DNA from: Saccoglossus kowalevskii
Taxonomy: Eukaryota; Hemichordata; Enteropneusta; Harrimaniidae
Direction of reading: 5' to 3'
Assembly (NCBI RefSeq): GCF_000003605.2
Contig: NW_003151254.1
Span: forward strand, 779,411-807,231
Length of the DNA: 27,821 bases
The notes under the pieces were generated by a model, which had not been told where the DNA came from, searched no databases, and worked only from the letters and a program-made list of their open reading frames with translations. The stretch's first letter is position 1; the number at the start of each line of letters is the position of its first letter. Shown piece after piece: positions 9,475-20,196 of the stretch. The position numbers and the translations under genes are program-made.

Positions 9475-11044
9475 GCTCACAAACTGCTTTTAAAACTGTA
9501 ATTATAAAAAAAAAGTTACCGGAAGCCAGTGGATGGCATACTACAACACCATGCTTAACCTTGAAATATGTGAACTGGCAGTGTGATCAAGTCTTTGCAA
9601 TGTCAGTGGGTTACCAGTAAAACAATACTGACAACACCACAAGTAAACAATTATATACCTGGTTCACAGTTTGAAAATAGACTGATATACAGAGAGATTC
9701 AGGATGCTCTAATAAACTAAATCAACAGAAACGTTTTGTACATATTTATGTATTTTCTATAATTTATTGCTTAATTTTGAACCATATGGATATAATTTCT
9801 CATTGGCCACATTGATCATTGTCTTCATCAACATTTTTGAAAAACATTGACTTTGGCCACAGTGGTTTGGTATGGTTGTGATCACACATACTGTGAATAT
9901 TAGCTGAGCAGAGAATATTCCACTGGGGTCACTGAAACAGGTCACAGTATCTTTTGCAACATTTGCCACATTGATTACCTTAAATCATCAAAACCTTGAA
10001 AATTTTGAACAACAAAAAGGGTATTAGTTTTGTAATAGGTAAACCTCCAGTTCAGGATAAGAAAATTCAGGTCAGAGCCTAACTTCAAAATAGAAGTTTA
10101 CAAGCCCCTGCACCCTTGTGCATTGCCTTTAATACAGTGTTCAAGCCAAAACAATTAATTGCTTTGCAGCCAGAGTTCAGAGCTCACGCTTGCTTGATTC
10201 TGGCATATATGTGGGGCTTACAAAAATGTGTATAGCATAATATCTCAAATAATAGATTTAACTTCAAATACGAAAAGTTAAACAGGTTGATCTACTACTT
10301 ATCAGATACAACACTACAAGTGTAATTTGCCCCAAAAAAACATTTCCTCATTTTCACATGTAGATACATCACAGTAGCTACATGTACCAAAATAAGGCTA
10401 AATTGTACCCAGATGCTCAAAATATAACAATCATGAATTAGTCAACGAAAAAATGACTTTATAATCATACAGACTGTACTGTATGGCTTTAATATATATA
10501 AGAGCAATGTTTCAATCAAATAAGCATCAGATCTTGGGTTGGTGGGTTGAACGTGTCAACACCCAAACTGATTAAATTGCGTTTTCAAAGAATTGGCTCA
10601 TCTGCATTTAACTGACAGGATGGCATGGCATGGCATCTGTGATGTAGGTTGATTCTACAATCTCGGCCTATATCTAAAACTGGATTGACACAGAATTCTG
10701 ATTAATTTAATATAATCAATAAGAAAATGAGATAGTAGAAGTGTGGCATAGTTCACTTTGTAGAAGTGATGTACTGCTCAAATTGTCCCCATATATCAAC
10801 TTGATAAGCTCAGGTAACTTATATAAAACAATGTTGTCTACATGTATATCACTGGCCAAGTAGTCGTTTCATGTATACGTGTATGCATGAAATAAACATT
10901 ATCCAGGCAGGTTGAACACAATTGTCTATACATGTAAAGGTACAGGTTTTCTAGTTAACCAATCAGAATAGACAGACAGGAAGTATGTATATAACAAGTG
11001 TATAGCAATTTGAAACAAATCATGCCATGACATGAGAGAGTGAG
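9475..11044. other. No firm gene
   Basis: A minus-strand frame at 9757-9969 (70 codons, no ATG, contains FSDPSGIFSAQLIFTV) is the only coding-like item. It is not flanked by convincing splice sites at both ends and is left unassigned. A small GGCAT triplication lies at about 10622. Confidence 0.5.
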
Positions 11045-11650
11045 TCCCTGTTGTTCAATACTGAATAAAATCGAGATGAGAGGGCCATTTTAAATCAGTA
11101 ATTAAAACAAATGCATGTTATTATGTTTGACTGTCAGACATAATGTTCAATGTGTTTCAAATTGATTGCAATCTGTCACAAGACTATGGCCCTGGAAGAG
11201 CATTTGTTAAAACAAAATGTCCACCAATCGGCCATTATGAATCTGATCTAATCCAATCAATGCGTGTCCCAAATATTAAAATCTTGCATACATGAGCAAG
11301 ATCCGGTTTTGAAATGGTTGAATTGCTAAATTTTGATGCATTGATAATGATTCACAACATGATCATTAGGTCATGTCAGTGATATGGATCGAAAACAGCA
11401 TTTGTTAAAACGAAATCTGGAATTGGCTGGAATAAATATCCAAAGATGCTTATGTGAAGTTTGAATGGGATTGGTCAAGGCAAAGCCCAGCTCCAATCAA
11501 ATTGCTTTTTCAAAGCCGGAAAAATGGTGACGATGAATAACAGTGAGTATTTGTCAGACACAATTATGACAGAAAGTTTTACAGAAAAGTGATGAGACTC
11601 CTTTGAAAAAGGTCAGAAATCATGATTTGACAAACGGTGGAGCAACATTT
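11045..11650 (+). repeat. Dispersed repeat family E, copy 1
   Basis: TCCCTGTTGTTCAATACTGA, TATGGCCCTGGAAGAGCA, TTTGTTAAAACAAAATGTC and TCGGCCATT recur in the same order at about 23490-23650. A further partial internal copy (AGCATTTGTTAAAACGAAAT at about 11397) lies some 200 bp downstream. No ends, coding or pol III boxes could be fixed. Confidence 0.5.
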
Positions 11651-12690
11651 AGACATATCCATGGTTTTAGTTAAGTGGCCATTATCAATCAATGCCATGT
11701 GATAAGGACATGTATAAACTAAGGCTGGAGCACTTTATGGACAGACACACCTCAAATAAACAACGATATTGTGATCAGGCCACATTACATGGGTCTTTAA
11801 AATCAAAATGATTTTTCAGTAGTAGACTTCTGAGCAAGTCCAAATTAAACAAAAAATTGTAAATAAGCAATTTTATTTGACAAAAAACAAATGGTGTCAA
11901 CAAGGCTTCTGATCAACAGAGCATTATGTCCAGGGACCATTTAAATGGAACTGAAACCAAGACACATTATTCCGTAAGATGTGAACACTATATCCTTAAT
12001 CCATTTGACTGGAATTTAAAAAAATACAATTATTCATGAAAAGATTGCATAATGGTAACATTTCTCTGGATTACATACAAATATTAAAACACTTCCTACT
12101 AAGTGAAAGAACCCACAAACTAAATTCAATTGTCAAAAAACATTAAGACAATTGTGTAAATTCTTGAAGTATCCAAACAAAAACATTTTTACCATTTAAA
12201 AAGATTGTTATCCAATAATTTATAGTCTGGAGAATCATTCTGACTCCCAGTCTAACGGACGACAGTGATCTGTTTACTCTTAGATAATGTCATGATTTGT
12301 TCTGACGTACACAATTTTTAAAAATTATTTGAACATAAGATTAAGTATTTTTCAGTGTTTCTGTCATGTTATCATGGAAATGACTATTACCAAGGTAAAT
12401 AATTCAATAAATCAAAGAAAGAGAGAATGAAGATGGTTGAGTTTTAACAGATCAGACTTTTCATCTGTGATTAACATTTAGATGAATTATCAACAGATCT
12501 GAATACCCTCATGTGACTGGGCCACTCATCCTTGGTCTCTCTTTCAAATATTATTTATGACCAATTAAATCAAAATTTGGAAATTATTTAACACTTTTCT
12601 AAAATACTACAGTTGTAAGAATGTGAAATGTTGTATAAAAATCATCTCAAAATTGTATAGGAATCCTTGCTGGAATATACAGATGATTGA
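11650..12690. other. No gene seen
   Basis: AT-rich intron-like DNA; nothing supportable. Confidence 0.65.
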
Positions 12691-12693
12691 TAC

Positions 12694-12912
12694 TACTGTA
12701 AAGGGGTTAATTATTCACTGGGTTTTAATTTGGCTTATTTCGCTGACTGGAAAATTCGCTAAATTAAAACCCAATGAATATGTAAATATGTAAAAATTTG
12801 GCATAGAACACATGAGTGATAAAACCGTGAATTTTAAATTCACCCACTGAATATGCCTGAAATGATAAATCAGCGAAATTTAAACCCAGTGAAAATTAAT
12901 CATTTTACTGTA
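12694..12912 (+). mobile_element. MITE family B copy
   Basis: 219 bp with inverted ends: left TACTGTAAAGGGGTTAATTA, right (complement) TACAGTAAAATGATTAATTT. It carries repeated TTCACTGGGTTTTAATTT phrases in both orientations and is largely palindromic. It shares the outer TACTGTA heptamer and the AT-rich style of family A but not its internal sequence, so the two families may be mobilised by the same transposase type. Confidence 0.8.
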
Positions 12913-12914
12913 TC

Positions 12915-13320
12915 AGAATCTATGATACAATGTACACGTATCAATACTAAGACCACACTGAGGCATTAACTGAAGTATTAGTAATGAGACAATACAAGTA
13001 TTCAATGTGAACATGCTAAATCAAGTTCATATACAGTTACAAAACTACGATATGTACAACCATCCTAAGTATAGACTATGTATTCACATGAATGCAGAAA
13101 ACATTTACATACATGAATCGTCAATGGAGCGAGGTAAACTGAGCTTAGAAAAACAAAAAACATGTCGGCATAATCCCCTCCATGTGTTTTCAGATATTCT
13201 AAATGACAAACACACTGCTGATCATTACCACCAAATGTGTAAAACAATCTCCAATTAGTCACCGTTTTTATGTTTCCTTGAAGGCCAAACAGTTTAAAAT
13301 TGCTGCCCAAAAATAGGGTG
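12915..13320. other. Overlapping frames between two MITEs, unassigned
   Basis: About 80-codon frames are open on both strands (13007-13258 plus, 13065-13310 minus). Neither shows splice sites or recognisable motifs, and the two cannot both be real. Confidence 0.4.
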
Positions 13321-13321
13321 G

Positions 13322-13534
13322 TACTGTAATATACTTTATTTTCGCTTGCAACTAATTTTTGCTATTTTTGCTAAAGGAATGATTCAGTGAAAATAAAATC
13401 CAGCAAATATACTTTTTTCCCTATATTTTACTTTCAACTCGTCAAAAAACCAGTGAAAATAAATTCCATACAAAACACCAAAAAATTCTTTTTAGCGAAA
13501 ATTAATTCCAGCAAAAATAAAGCATTTGACAGTA
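13322..13534. mobile_element. MITE family A, full-length copy
   Basis: 213 bp, aligned by eye along its whole length with the 8251 copy: same ends (TACTGTAATATACTTTATTT and AATAAAGCATTTGACAGTA), same orientation, and the same internal phrases (AATAAAATCCAGC, CAGTGAAAATAAATTCCA). The copies differ by scattered substitutions, so they are not recent. A plus-strand frame of about 74 codons inside it is incidental. Confidence 0.85.
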
Positions 13535-14478
13535 ATATGAACAATCTTTACATGTGGCAATTCATGTCATATTGTATATTTAATACACACGTAGGTACAC
13601 AAGGGAATTAACACAAAGAGAATACTTGTGTGATAAGATTTGATAAATGATGCAACACTAGAAGCAAAATTGTTTTTTTAGATATACATCATTTTTTTCT
13701 AAATGTAATCAGAACTTGCAGGAAATTATGCCCATTTGGTCAAAAAATTATAGCAATTATATAAAAAAAATGATAAAAGTTTTCGAAATGTTGTACTGAT
13801 ATTTTGGTGTGAAATTTAATGTCATTTATAATTACAGACTGTGACATACAAATATAGTTTGCATTCCCCATATGCATGCTGCACAGAGTTGCTCAGAGCA
13901 ACGACTGGCAATAAACAGAAGACAATTATGAAAAACCTGGCAATAAAAACCTTTATTAGTTTGTGGCACTGCATAATAATACAAACATATTCATAGAAAA
14001 AACCTGACTAGATTCATATTCAGTGGATCGCCATCTTACGTCATGCATGTACTACAATCATACACTATTACAACCTCCCAAGTTGCACTGGAATTTTTTA
14101 AAACAATTTGTCAAGCACATTTCTAACTTGATAGTAATAAAAACTCAAATTCTTTTTATCTGCATTTTCCACTACAAAAGTATTACGTTCCACAAAAATA
14201 ATGCTGTTCAAAGAACGCTCATTTCCGCTGGTGACTGTTGTACATTTTGGATCAAAATCGATGAATAGTACCATTCTCTAGGTGCCTTGTTCTCAACTGA
14301 CATTAAATGTAATAAAGACAATTACAAATCCATGACTGAAAAAATTAACACAGTATTTATACATTTCAAAGATCGATGCACTGGTTACCACGACTACCAA
14401 ATAAGAACACATTTTATATTCAACTGTCAAGACATTGCTTTGTAACAAATAGATAAAGATCATCACTGACCTACTCAC
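13535..14478. other. No gene seen
   Basis: AT-rich DNA. A plus-strand frame at 14023-14268 has no supporting signal. Confidence 0.6.
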
Positions 14479-14541
14479 TATATCCAAACCAGCTCCCACC
14501 TCCCCCAGAAAAAAAAGGGGGGCATACATTATAATTTTCTA
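14479..14541 (-). other. Exon-like segment with strong acceptor and donor
   Basis: On the minus strand the acceptor is unusually good (TTTTTCCTTCTCCTACAG) and 63 bp later comes the perfect hexamer donor GTGAGT. Read as an internal coding exon it starts with TAG in one frame and hits TAA in a second; only the third is open. Read as a 5' exon it contains an ATG starting MYAPLFFLGEVGAGLDI that reaches the donor in phase 0, again matching the DOCK exon. The ATG context is weak and the segment is low complexity (a T run and a G-rich run). It may be a 5'UTR exon carrying its own start, or a pair of decoy splice sites. Confidence 0.25.
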
Positions 14542-15427
14542 CTGTAGGAGAAGGAAAAATGTTGCATTGTCTCGGCACCAAGATACAGTTTATAAAACAA
14601 ACTGCACGTTCTAAGCAAATACCAACAGTCCAATACTTCTCAGATGAGAACTCCTTACAATAACAACTCACAAGTACAGACATTCCTCAAATAACATCTC
14701 AACGCAGACAGTTTAATTATGCAGCAGGTAAAGGTTGGTTCCCGTTATGCATATCCAAAGTTTTAATTTGGAATAAATCCCATCAGAGTGCTTTCAGCTA
14801 CATACACATTACCATCGATTTCATGTTACATAATATGAGACACTATTCACTTGTAAGTGCAACTGGCACTCATTTTATTACTAGTATTTTTTTTAATTTA
14901 TCTTTCAAATTTTAAAAATAGCTGACAGTTTGCTATCTGTTAATGTTAGTACTAACCATACAGCTGCACCATTAGAGTCAGTGTTGTGCTAATTACTTTA
15001 ATAGAATTCCCCACTGTATGACTGATATGTCATATCATTCACATTGTCACTTGTATATTTATACTGGTAATGTGTACATCAACATAGGACAAACAAACAA
15101 ACAAACAAACAGTCTGTCAAGGTAGCATCATATAAAAGGATTAGATAATGTTTTCCACAAGTGGACTTTATTCAAACTTTCTTTTTCCTGTCACTCTATT
15201 AAAGAAACCAATGATGACAATTGATAAAAAAAAAACAACGAACGCTTTCTCGGTAATTGTCCACTGTATCATAATGAAAACCGCACAACACAGCCTGAGT
15301 ATTGTTCTCGACACAAGCAAAACTGACAAACATCAATACAATTGAAGATCTACACACAGCTGAGTTTTAAGAGTCTATAAAATTGAATTGGATGAATACG
15401 AGTTGTTATAAATCGTGGTGACTATTA
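14542..15427. other. No gene seen
   Basis: Contains the (ACAA)n tract and no supportable exon. Confidence 0.6.
15087..15111. repeat. (ACAA)n microsatellite
   Basis: Six units of ACAA in a row. Confidence 0.9.
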
Positions 15428-15567
15428 ATGACCGAACACAACCAGGAAGTGACAAATTCTAGCGAGTCGCTTGATGTGATGGATTACACAATATACATTC
15501 TTCGACTCTCTGGGAGGGAAGAGAAAGTCAGAAAAGAAAGAAAGAAACAGAAAACTGAAAATCTCAC

Positions 15568-15666
15568 CGTCTGTAGATCAAGCTTTGTAATAGCGGAATT
15601 AATAGAATCATTCTCCGAGATGGTGCTCAGATCGGACGGTATGATATATCCATTACAGAGAGCCAT
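15568..15666 (-). CDS. Candidate alternative first coding exon (33 codons, phase 0)
   Basis: Seen: ATG in strong context (TTACCAATGG) opens 33 codons, beginning MALCNGYIIPSDLSTIS and ending ITKLDLQT, then meets the donor ACG|GTGAGA. The exon ends in phase 0 and could be spliced in frame to the DOCK-like exon at 7659-7775. Composition is closer to coding than that of the neighbours. The peptide is polar with a serine/threonine/acidic centre, and no domain is recognised. The same DNA is open on the plus strand over 15428-15697 (about 90 codons), so strand choice is inferred from the ATG context and donor. Inference: another isoform-specific N-terminus of the DOCK gene. Alternatives are a first exon of a different gene or a chance frame. 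Confidence 0.42.
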
Positions 15667-15737
15667 TGGTAATGATCACAGAATGATGTACATGTAGTAA
15701 TACTGATAGGAACTTAAAGGAAAGCCCTTTCTTTGAT

Positions 15738-15920
15738 TTGACCCGTGGTCAGATTGTGGGAGGCCCAGGTCGTAAGGAGATCTCTGAGTGCATCAATAGA
15801 CAGGAAGTTTTGGTATGCTTTGGAACAAGCTACAGTGGCCTCCTTACCATGCCTGTGCTAGAGACTGGTTTCAGTGATGGATCATTCCATACTGATGGAG
15901 GTAGAACTCCCCATCATTAA
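15738..15920 (+). other. Coding-like open frame of unknown origin
   Basis: A 60-codon open frame on the plus strand ends at a TAA at about 15918-15920. It sits in a locally GC-richer patch (15700-15920) and contains VGGPGRKEISECINRQEVLV and LETGFSDGSFHTDGGRTP. No ATG opens it, and the minus strand has stops in all frames. I recognise no family. It lies immediately upstream (minus-strand sense) of the candidate first exon at 15568-15666, so it may instead be 5'UTR or promoter sequence, or a relic of a mobile element. Confidence 0.2.
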
Positions 15921-17092
15921 CAATGTGTAAACTACATGTACATGTAATGCAACTATATCAGGTATGATTTGTGGTAACGATGAATACTAGTATTTTCTAC
16001 AAAGACTGCAAATCAGATAGCTAACCTTTATCATCAAATTTATAATCTTGAAGTACCGGTTTTAAAGAAAAAAAAAAAAGTATAACAAATCATAACATAA
16101 CACTCTATTAGGTAATGTTATCTTTTTGAGTGTTGAACATAAAAATTATTACTACTTGGCCAATAAAAAAAATATTCATGTTTCTGGTCACATGCGTACT
16201 AACAGCTCCTTTTTTATTTATTTTTCAGAATTTTAGAGAAAAAGAATGAAAAATTTTAGTTTTCATGGAAAACCATAAAATTTATAAACTATTTTAGAAT
16301 AAAAATAAAAAAAATCGCCTGTGTGTGTCAATTTTAGAAAACAGATTGACCAGACACATTTGTTGTTACTCCTATTTCTATTCAATATTTTACAATTGTT
16401 TGATTTACTTGGTTAATTCGACTAGCATGTGTAACATTTTATATGGTCCAAATAAAACTTCACATCATAGGAATGTTAATCAAGCCCTCAAAAAAAGTAA
16501 TTTTACTTGTGTTTTATATTCTTCAATCTTTGGTTAAACGACTGTATATCAACTATTTGGTTACAACTAATTAGTTGTCAGTAATTGGTCATCTGACAGT
16601 ACTTGGACCACACTTGTAAAACACATTACATTCAAGGACGGAACATTCTCATTTCAAACTTCAATAATGTAGTTAAAAATAAAAACGATCTTGCATAAAA
16701 TACTATAAAATGTTTACACCTCAAAAAAACGGTAAGACTTCGAATGGGTTCAATAATAGTTAATGCCAGATTACAGATTGTATCTTACTCATCATTCTTT
16801 GCGTTTATGTTCAAGTGTTTTCATTCTTGTGATAACCCCCGCCACCGATGTCAATTCAGCTAATAACAGAGTGAAGTATTATACACAATGAATTTAACCG
16901 ATCAGTGAAGAGTACCAGTGTAATAATGTGTCTGGGAGAAAAACGGGAGAAAAACAAATAAAGGAGGGTAGAGCAAATACAAATGCCATATTGCATAACA
17001 ACTAGTACACCATTCCACATTATTCAGTATTAGCAAATACCTGCTACAGTACAACATATGGGATTAGAATCAGTCTGAGTTTGTTCATTTAC
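15921..17092. other. No firm gene
   Basis: AT-rich with poly-A runs near 16070. A short minus-strand tail (about 16787-16875, ending VITRMKTLEHKRKE, stop) looks mildly coding but is too short to call. Confidence 0.5.
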
Positions 17093-17119
17093 CTTCTTAT
17101 TACGTTTACGCTTCACCAT
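17093..17119 (-). CDS. Candidate short alternative first coding exon (9 codons, phase 0)
   Basis: Seen: ATG in good context (GCAATGG), nine codons reading MVKRKRNKK, then AAG|GTAAAT, a good donor. The exon ends in phase 0 and is compatible with the DOCK-like exon 9.3 kb downstream on the same strand. The encoded tail is strongly basic (K/R at six of nine positions), which could act as a nuclear or membrane-binding patch if it is real; that is inference only. The upstream minus-strand sequence (17120-17500) has mixed composition and could be 5'UTR and promoter. Nine codons carry little statistical weight, so the case rests on the ATG context, the donor quality, the phase and the repetition of the same arrangement at 15.6 and 26.6 kb. 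Confidence 0.38.
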
Positions 17120-18783
17120 TGCAATAATTACGGCGGCTCAGTATAGACAATCACAATGATGGCTGGTGGCTACAGTTCGAATCTGTATTGACGATCTGAG
17201 TCATCTGTTAATATTACAGCAATTCCTAACAATTATTAACACCGTTAACTCGCATACACACCTACATTTGACATTGCTTTAGCAGAAGTCAATATGAAAG
17301 AGACATAAATGAAGCACACAATAACCTCTCAGATTTCGTAACAAGTTGACGTATTCATAAGTGTACCAGACAGTTATCGAAGCTGACAAGATCCTGAATG
17401 GTTTCCAGTTGTGCAGTCACATCCAATGAGAGACAAAATGAACTGAGATCTGCTGACGATGAGCATCAGAGAAATCTTTCCTTGCTACACACGATGAAAA
17501 CACACACACGAATATCCAAATAATTGAAACTTATGGGAATGGTTGCCAATCTAATTCAGAGTCATTAATCAAATTGTAGCATATAAATAGATGCAAGATC
17601 ATAAATGACATCACAGTTTCATCATGAGTACACTATGCCTCATGTTAAATACACAACAGTGATTGCCTGCAGGATGTTGTACATTTTACTTTAAATAAGA
17701 ATCCACTTGAGCAAGTGTTGCATTTAATGCACATATTCTTATTAGACTAATATCTGGTTGAAAACTAACTGCTAAAATTATGGCTTCTTTTTTTTTTACA
17801 ATATTCATACAAAATATCTATACTTCTCTATGCAAAAAAAATATGTTATTATACCTTTGTCATTTTGCATTCATATTTGTTTTGAAAAATACTGTCGCAA
17901 TTTGGGTATTTTGATGACATGAACCCATTTCATCGAAATTATGATGAATATAATATTTATTTTTCAATTCGGTCTGAACAAAACTGTGATGAGTCCTAAC
18001 ATGACATATACGATATTGTTTACAAAATTTGAATGTATGAGACAACTATGATAACTCGCATGCATGTAAGCTAGCATAGTACATGTTAGTATATAATAAC
18101 TGTATTAGACATGTATACAAATTACCTCTCCACAATTGAACATTAAGATAATATTGCTAGTTTGATAATGTGCGTCAGTAATCATGCAGTTTCTGTTTTA
18201 TATAAATTATGCATTTGCAAGTTTCCAATTGTGTTAAATGATATAAAATGACAGGCTCTTTCTTGTTGTATATTTAAAGTACATTTTCAGCTAGCAGCCG
18301 GTAACAACAACATATTGCGAGTTTTGAGATGAGCTATTGCCATGCTATCTGCCAGAATTCTGTTCAAATTCTGCGTGAAAAGGTTTTAAACAGAGAATAC
18401 AAGTATTTATACCATTCATAGAAGATCAATACAAAACTGTAAAAGACTGAATCTTTTTTAAAAAAAAAGTTAAGTGGTACAGGACACGCAAAACAATTTG
18501 AAGTAACATGTCATACTTAGATTAGTATAAGAAACTGATGTCAACATTAGTACATGTGTCTGTAATGGTCAACTATCTGATCAATATCCATATGAATAAA
18601 CTATACAATTTATAACTTTCCAATTCAAATAGCATAAACCTTATTGAAACACTGTAGCTGTAAAAATGTTATGTTACATTGCGTATAATCTTTAGAAATA
18701 ACATTAGATCATTTAACAATGATGGGAACTGCTGCGTTCACAGCTGTGATGATTGATGCCCAACAAATAACAAACAAGCAGCC
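17120..18783. other. No gene; left part may be 5'UTR/promoter
   Basis: 17120-17500 is of mixed composition and directly upstream (minus sense) of the nine-codon candidate exon. The remainder is AT-rich and empty. Confidence 0.5.
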
Positions 18784-19937
18784 TGTCGGCCGAGATAGCT
18801 CCGCTGTTAGCAATGCACATTTCAATTAAAGAACTGAAGACATCATTAGAAAATGAACAATATGTATAGTATCAAAGCAATCGGACTTACAGTTTTTAAC
18901 AAGAAGTCGAAAATATCACTTTCTACCAAAAATTACAAAAATATTCACCAAATTTAGAGAATTGAAGATATCATCACAAAATGAACAAATCTGAGAGAGG
19001 TCCACATGTAGTACCTATATATGTAATATCAAAGCAATCGGACTTGCGGTTTTTAACAAGAAGTCGAAAATATCACTTTTTACCAAAAATGATAAAAATA
19101 TTCACCAAAGTTAGAAAATTGAAGATATCATCACAAAATGAACAAATCTGAGAGAGGTCCACATGTAGTACCTATATATGTAGTATCAAAGCAATTGGAC
19201 TTGTGGTTTTTAACAAGAAGTCGAAAATATCACTTTTTACCAAAAATGACAAAAATATTCACCAAAATTAGAGAATTGAAGATATCATCACGAAACGAAC
19301 AAATCTGAGAAAGGTCTACATGTAGTATCTATATATGTAATATCAAAGCAATTGAAATTTTGGTTTTTAAGAAGAAGTCGAAAATATCATTTTTTACCAA
19401 AAATTACAAAAATATTCACCAAATTTAGAGAATTGAAGATATCATCACAAAATGAACAAATCTGAGAGAGGTCCACATGTAGTACCTATATATGTAATAT
19501 CAAAGCAATCGGACTTGCGGTTTTTAACAAGAAGTCGAAAATATCACTTTTTACCAAAAATGATAAAAATATTCACCAAAGTTAGAAAATTGAAGATATC
19601 ATTACAAAATGAACAAATCTGAGAGAGGTCCACATGTAGTAACTATATATGTAATATCAAAGCAATTGCACTTGCGGTTTTTAACAAAAAGTCGAAAATA
19701 TCACTTTTTACCAAAAATGACAAAAATATTCACCAAAATTAGAGAATTGAAAATATAAAGATGAAATGAACAAACCTCAGAGAGGTCTACCCAAGGTACA
19801 TATACACCAAGTATCAAAGCATTCAGGCTTGTAGTTTTCAAGAAGAAGTCGAAAAAGTAAAACATTGACACGGACGACGACGGACAATCACTCATATGAT
19901 AAGCTCCGCTCGACAAAGTCGACAGCGGAGCTAAAAA
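18784..19937. mobile_element. Pearl/Helentron-like non-autonomous element with tandem core
   Basis: A unique left flank (TCGGCCGAGATAGCTCCGCTG) is followed by a tandem core of 157-bp units and a right flank with GACACGGACGACGACGGACA. The right flank ends in a hairpin (19902-19932: AGCTCCGCT, a small CGAC/GTCG inner stem, AGCGGAGCT) and AAAAA. An 11-bp subterminal inverted repeat, AGCTCCGCTGT, joins 18797-18807 to 19922-19932. Known: bivalve 'pearl' elements and other Helentron-associated non-autonomous elements have a tandem core of about 160 bp, short subterminal inverted repeats and a 3' hairpin, and encode no protein. The assignment is by architecture; exact ends and insertion site were not established. 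Confidence 0.65.
18836..19860. repeat. 157-bp tandem array with 471-bp trimer order
   Basis: Units start (GAAGATATCAT or a close variant) at 18836, 18964, 19121, 19278, 19435, 19592 and 19749. Spacing is exactly 157 bp except for the first unit, which is 128 bp and lacks about 29 bp around GAGAGAGGTCCACATGTAG. Variant positions recur every third unit: the 18964 and 19435 units look identical by eye, 19121 pairs with 19592, and the 3' part of the 18836 unit pairs with that of 19278. The last unit is the most diverged. Confidence 0.93.
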
Positions 19938-20196
19938 TTGATCGAAGTAGGCTATTTTTTTTATAGCATTTTTCTGGGACAAGCCCAAGATTACATTTTT
20001 TGTAACTGCACACATAACAGACTCTTCATTAACATGGTCTCCCATTTGTACAGAACACAGGAAAACACACTGTGATTTGACACCATTCAATAAGCTTACA
20101 TCTTGCACCATCCAAAAAAATAGTTGGCTTTATGCAATTTTATATATGTGGATCAAACCAACTGTTTGGCAGTTTGAACTCGCATTTTTCTCTCCT

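Noticed and set aside
9757..9969. Minus-strand frame of 70 codons with coding-like composition
   Set aside because: Starts without ATG, no convincing acceptor, and partly made of repeated ATCAATGTGGC pieces.
13007..13310. Two overlapping frames of about 80 codons on opposite strands
   Set aside because: No splice signals, motifs or compositional shift; neither could be preferred.
17171..17187. Perfect tRNA T-arm look-alike (TACAG, TTCGAAT, CTGTA)
   Set aside because: No pairing acceptor stem, D-arm or anticodon arm could be found at the proper distances, so a chance 5-bp stem is likelier.
19701..20111. 136-codon minus-strand open frame
   Set aside because: Half of it is the 3' end of the pearl-like element, including its hairpin and tandem unit read antisense. 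The rest has no recognised motif, so it is a fortuitous fusion.
20100..20111. Four-codon ATG segment (MVQD) followed by a GTAAGC donor, phase 0, minus strand
   Set aside because: Resembles the other candidate first exons but is too short to distinguish from chance and has no promoter-like upstream sequence.
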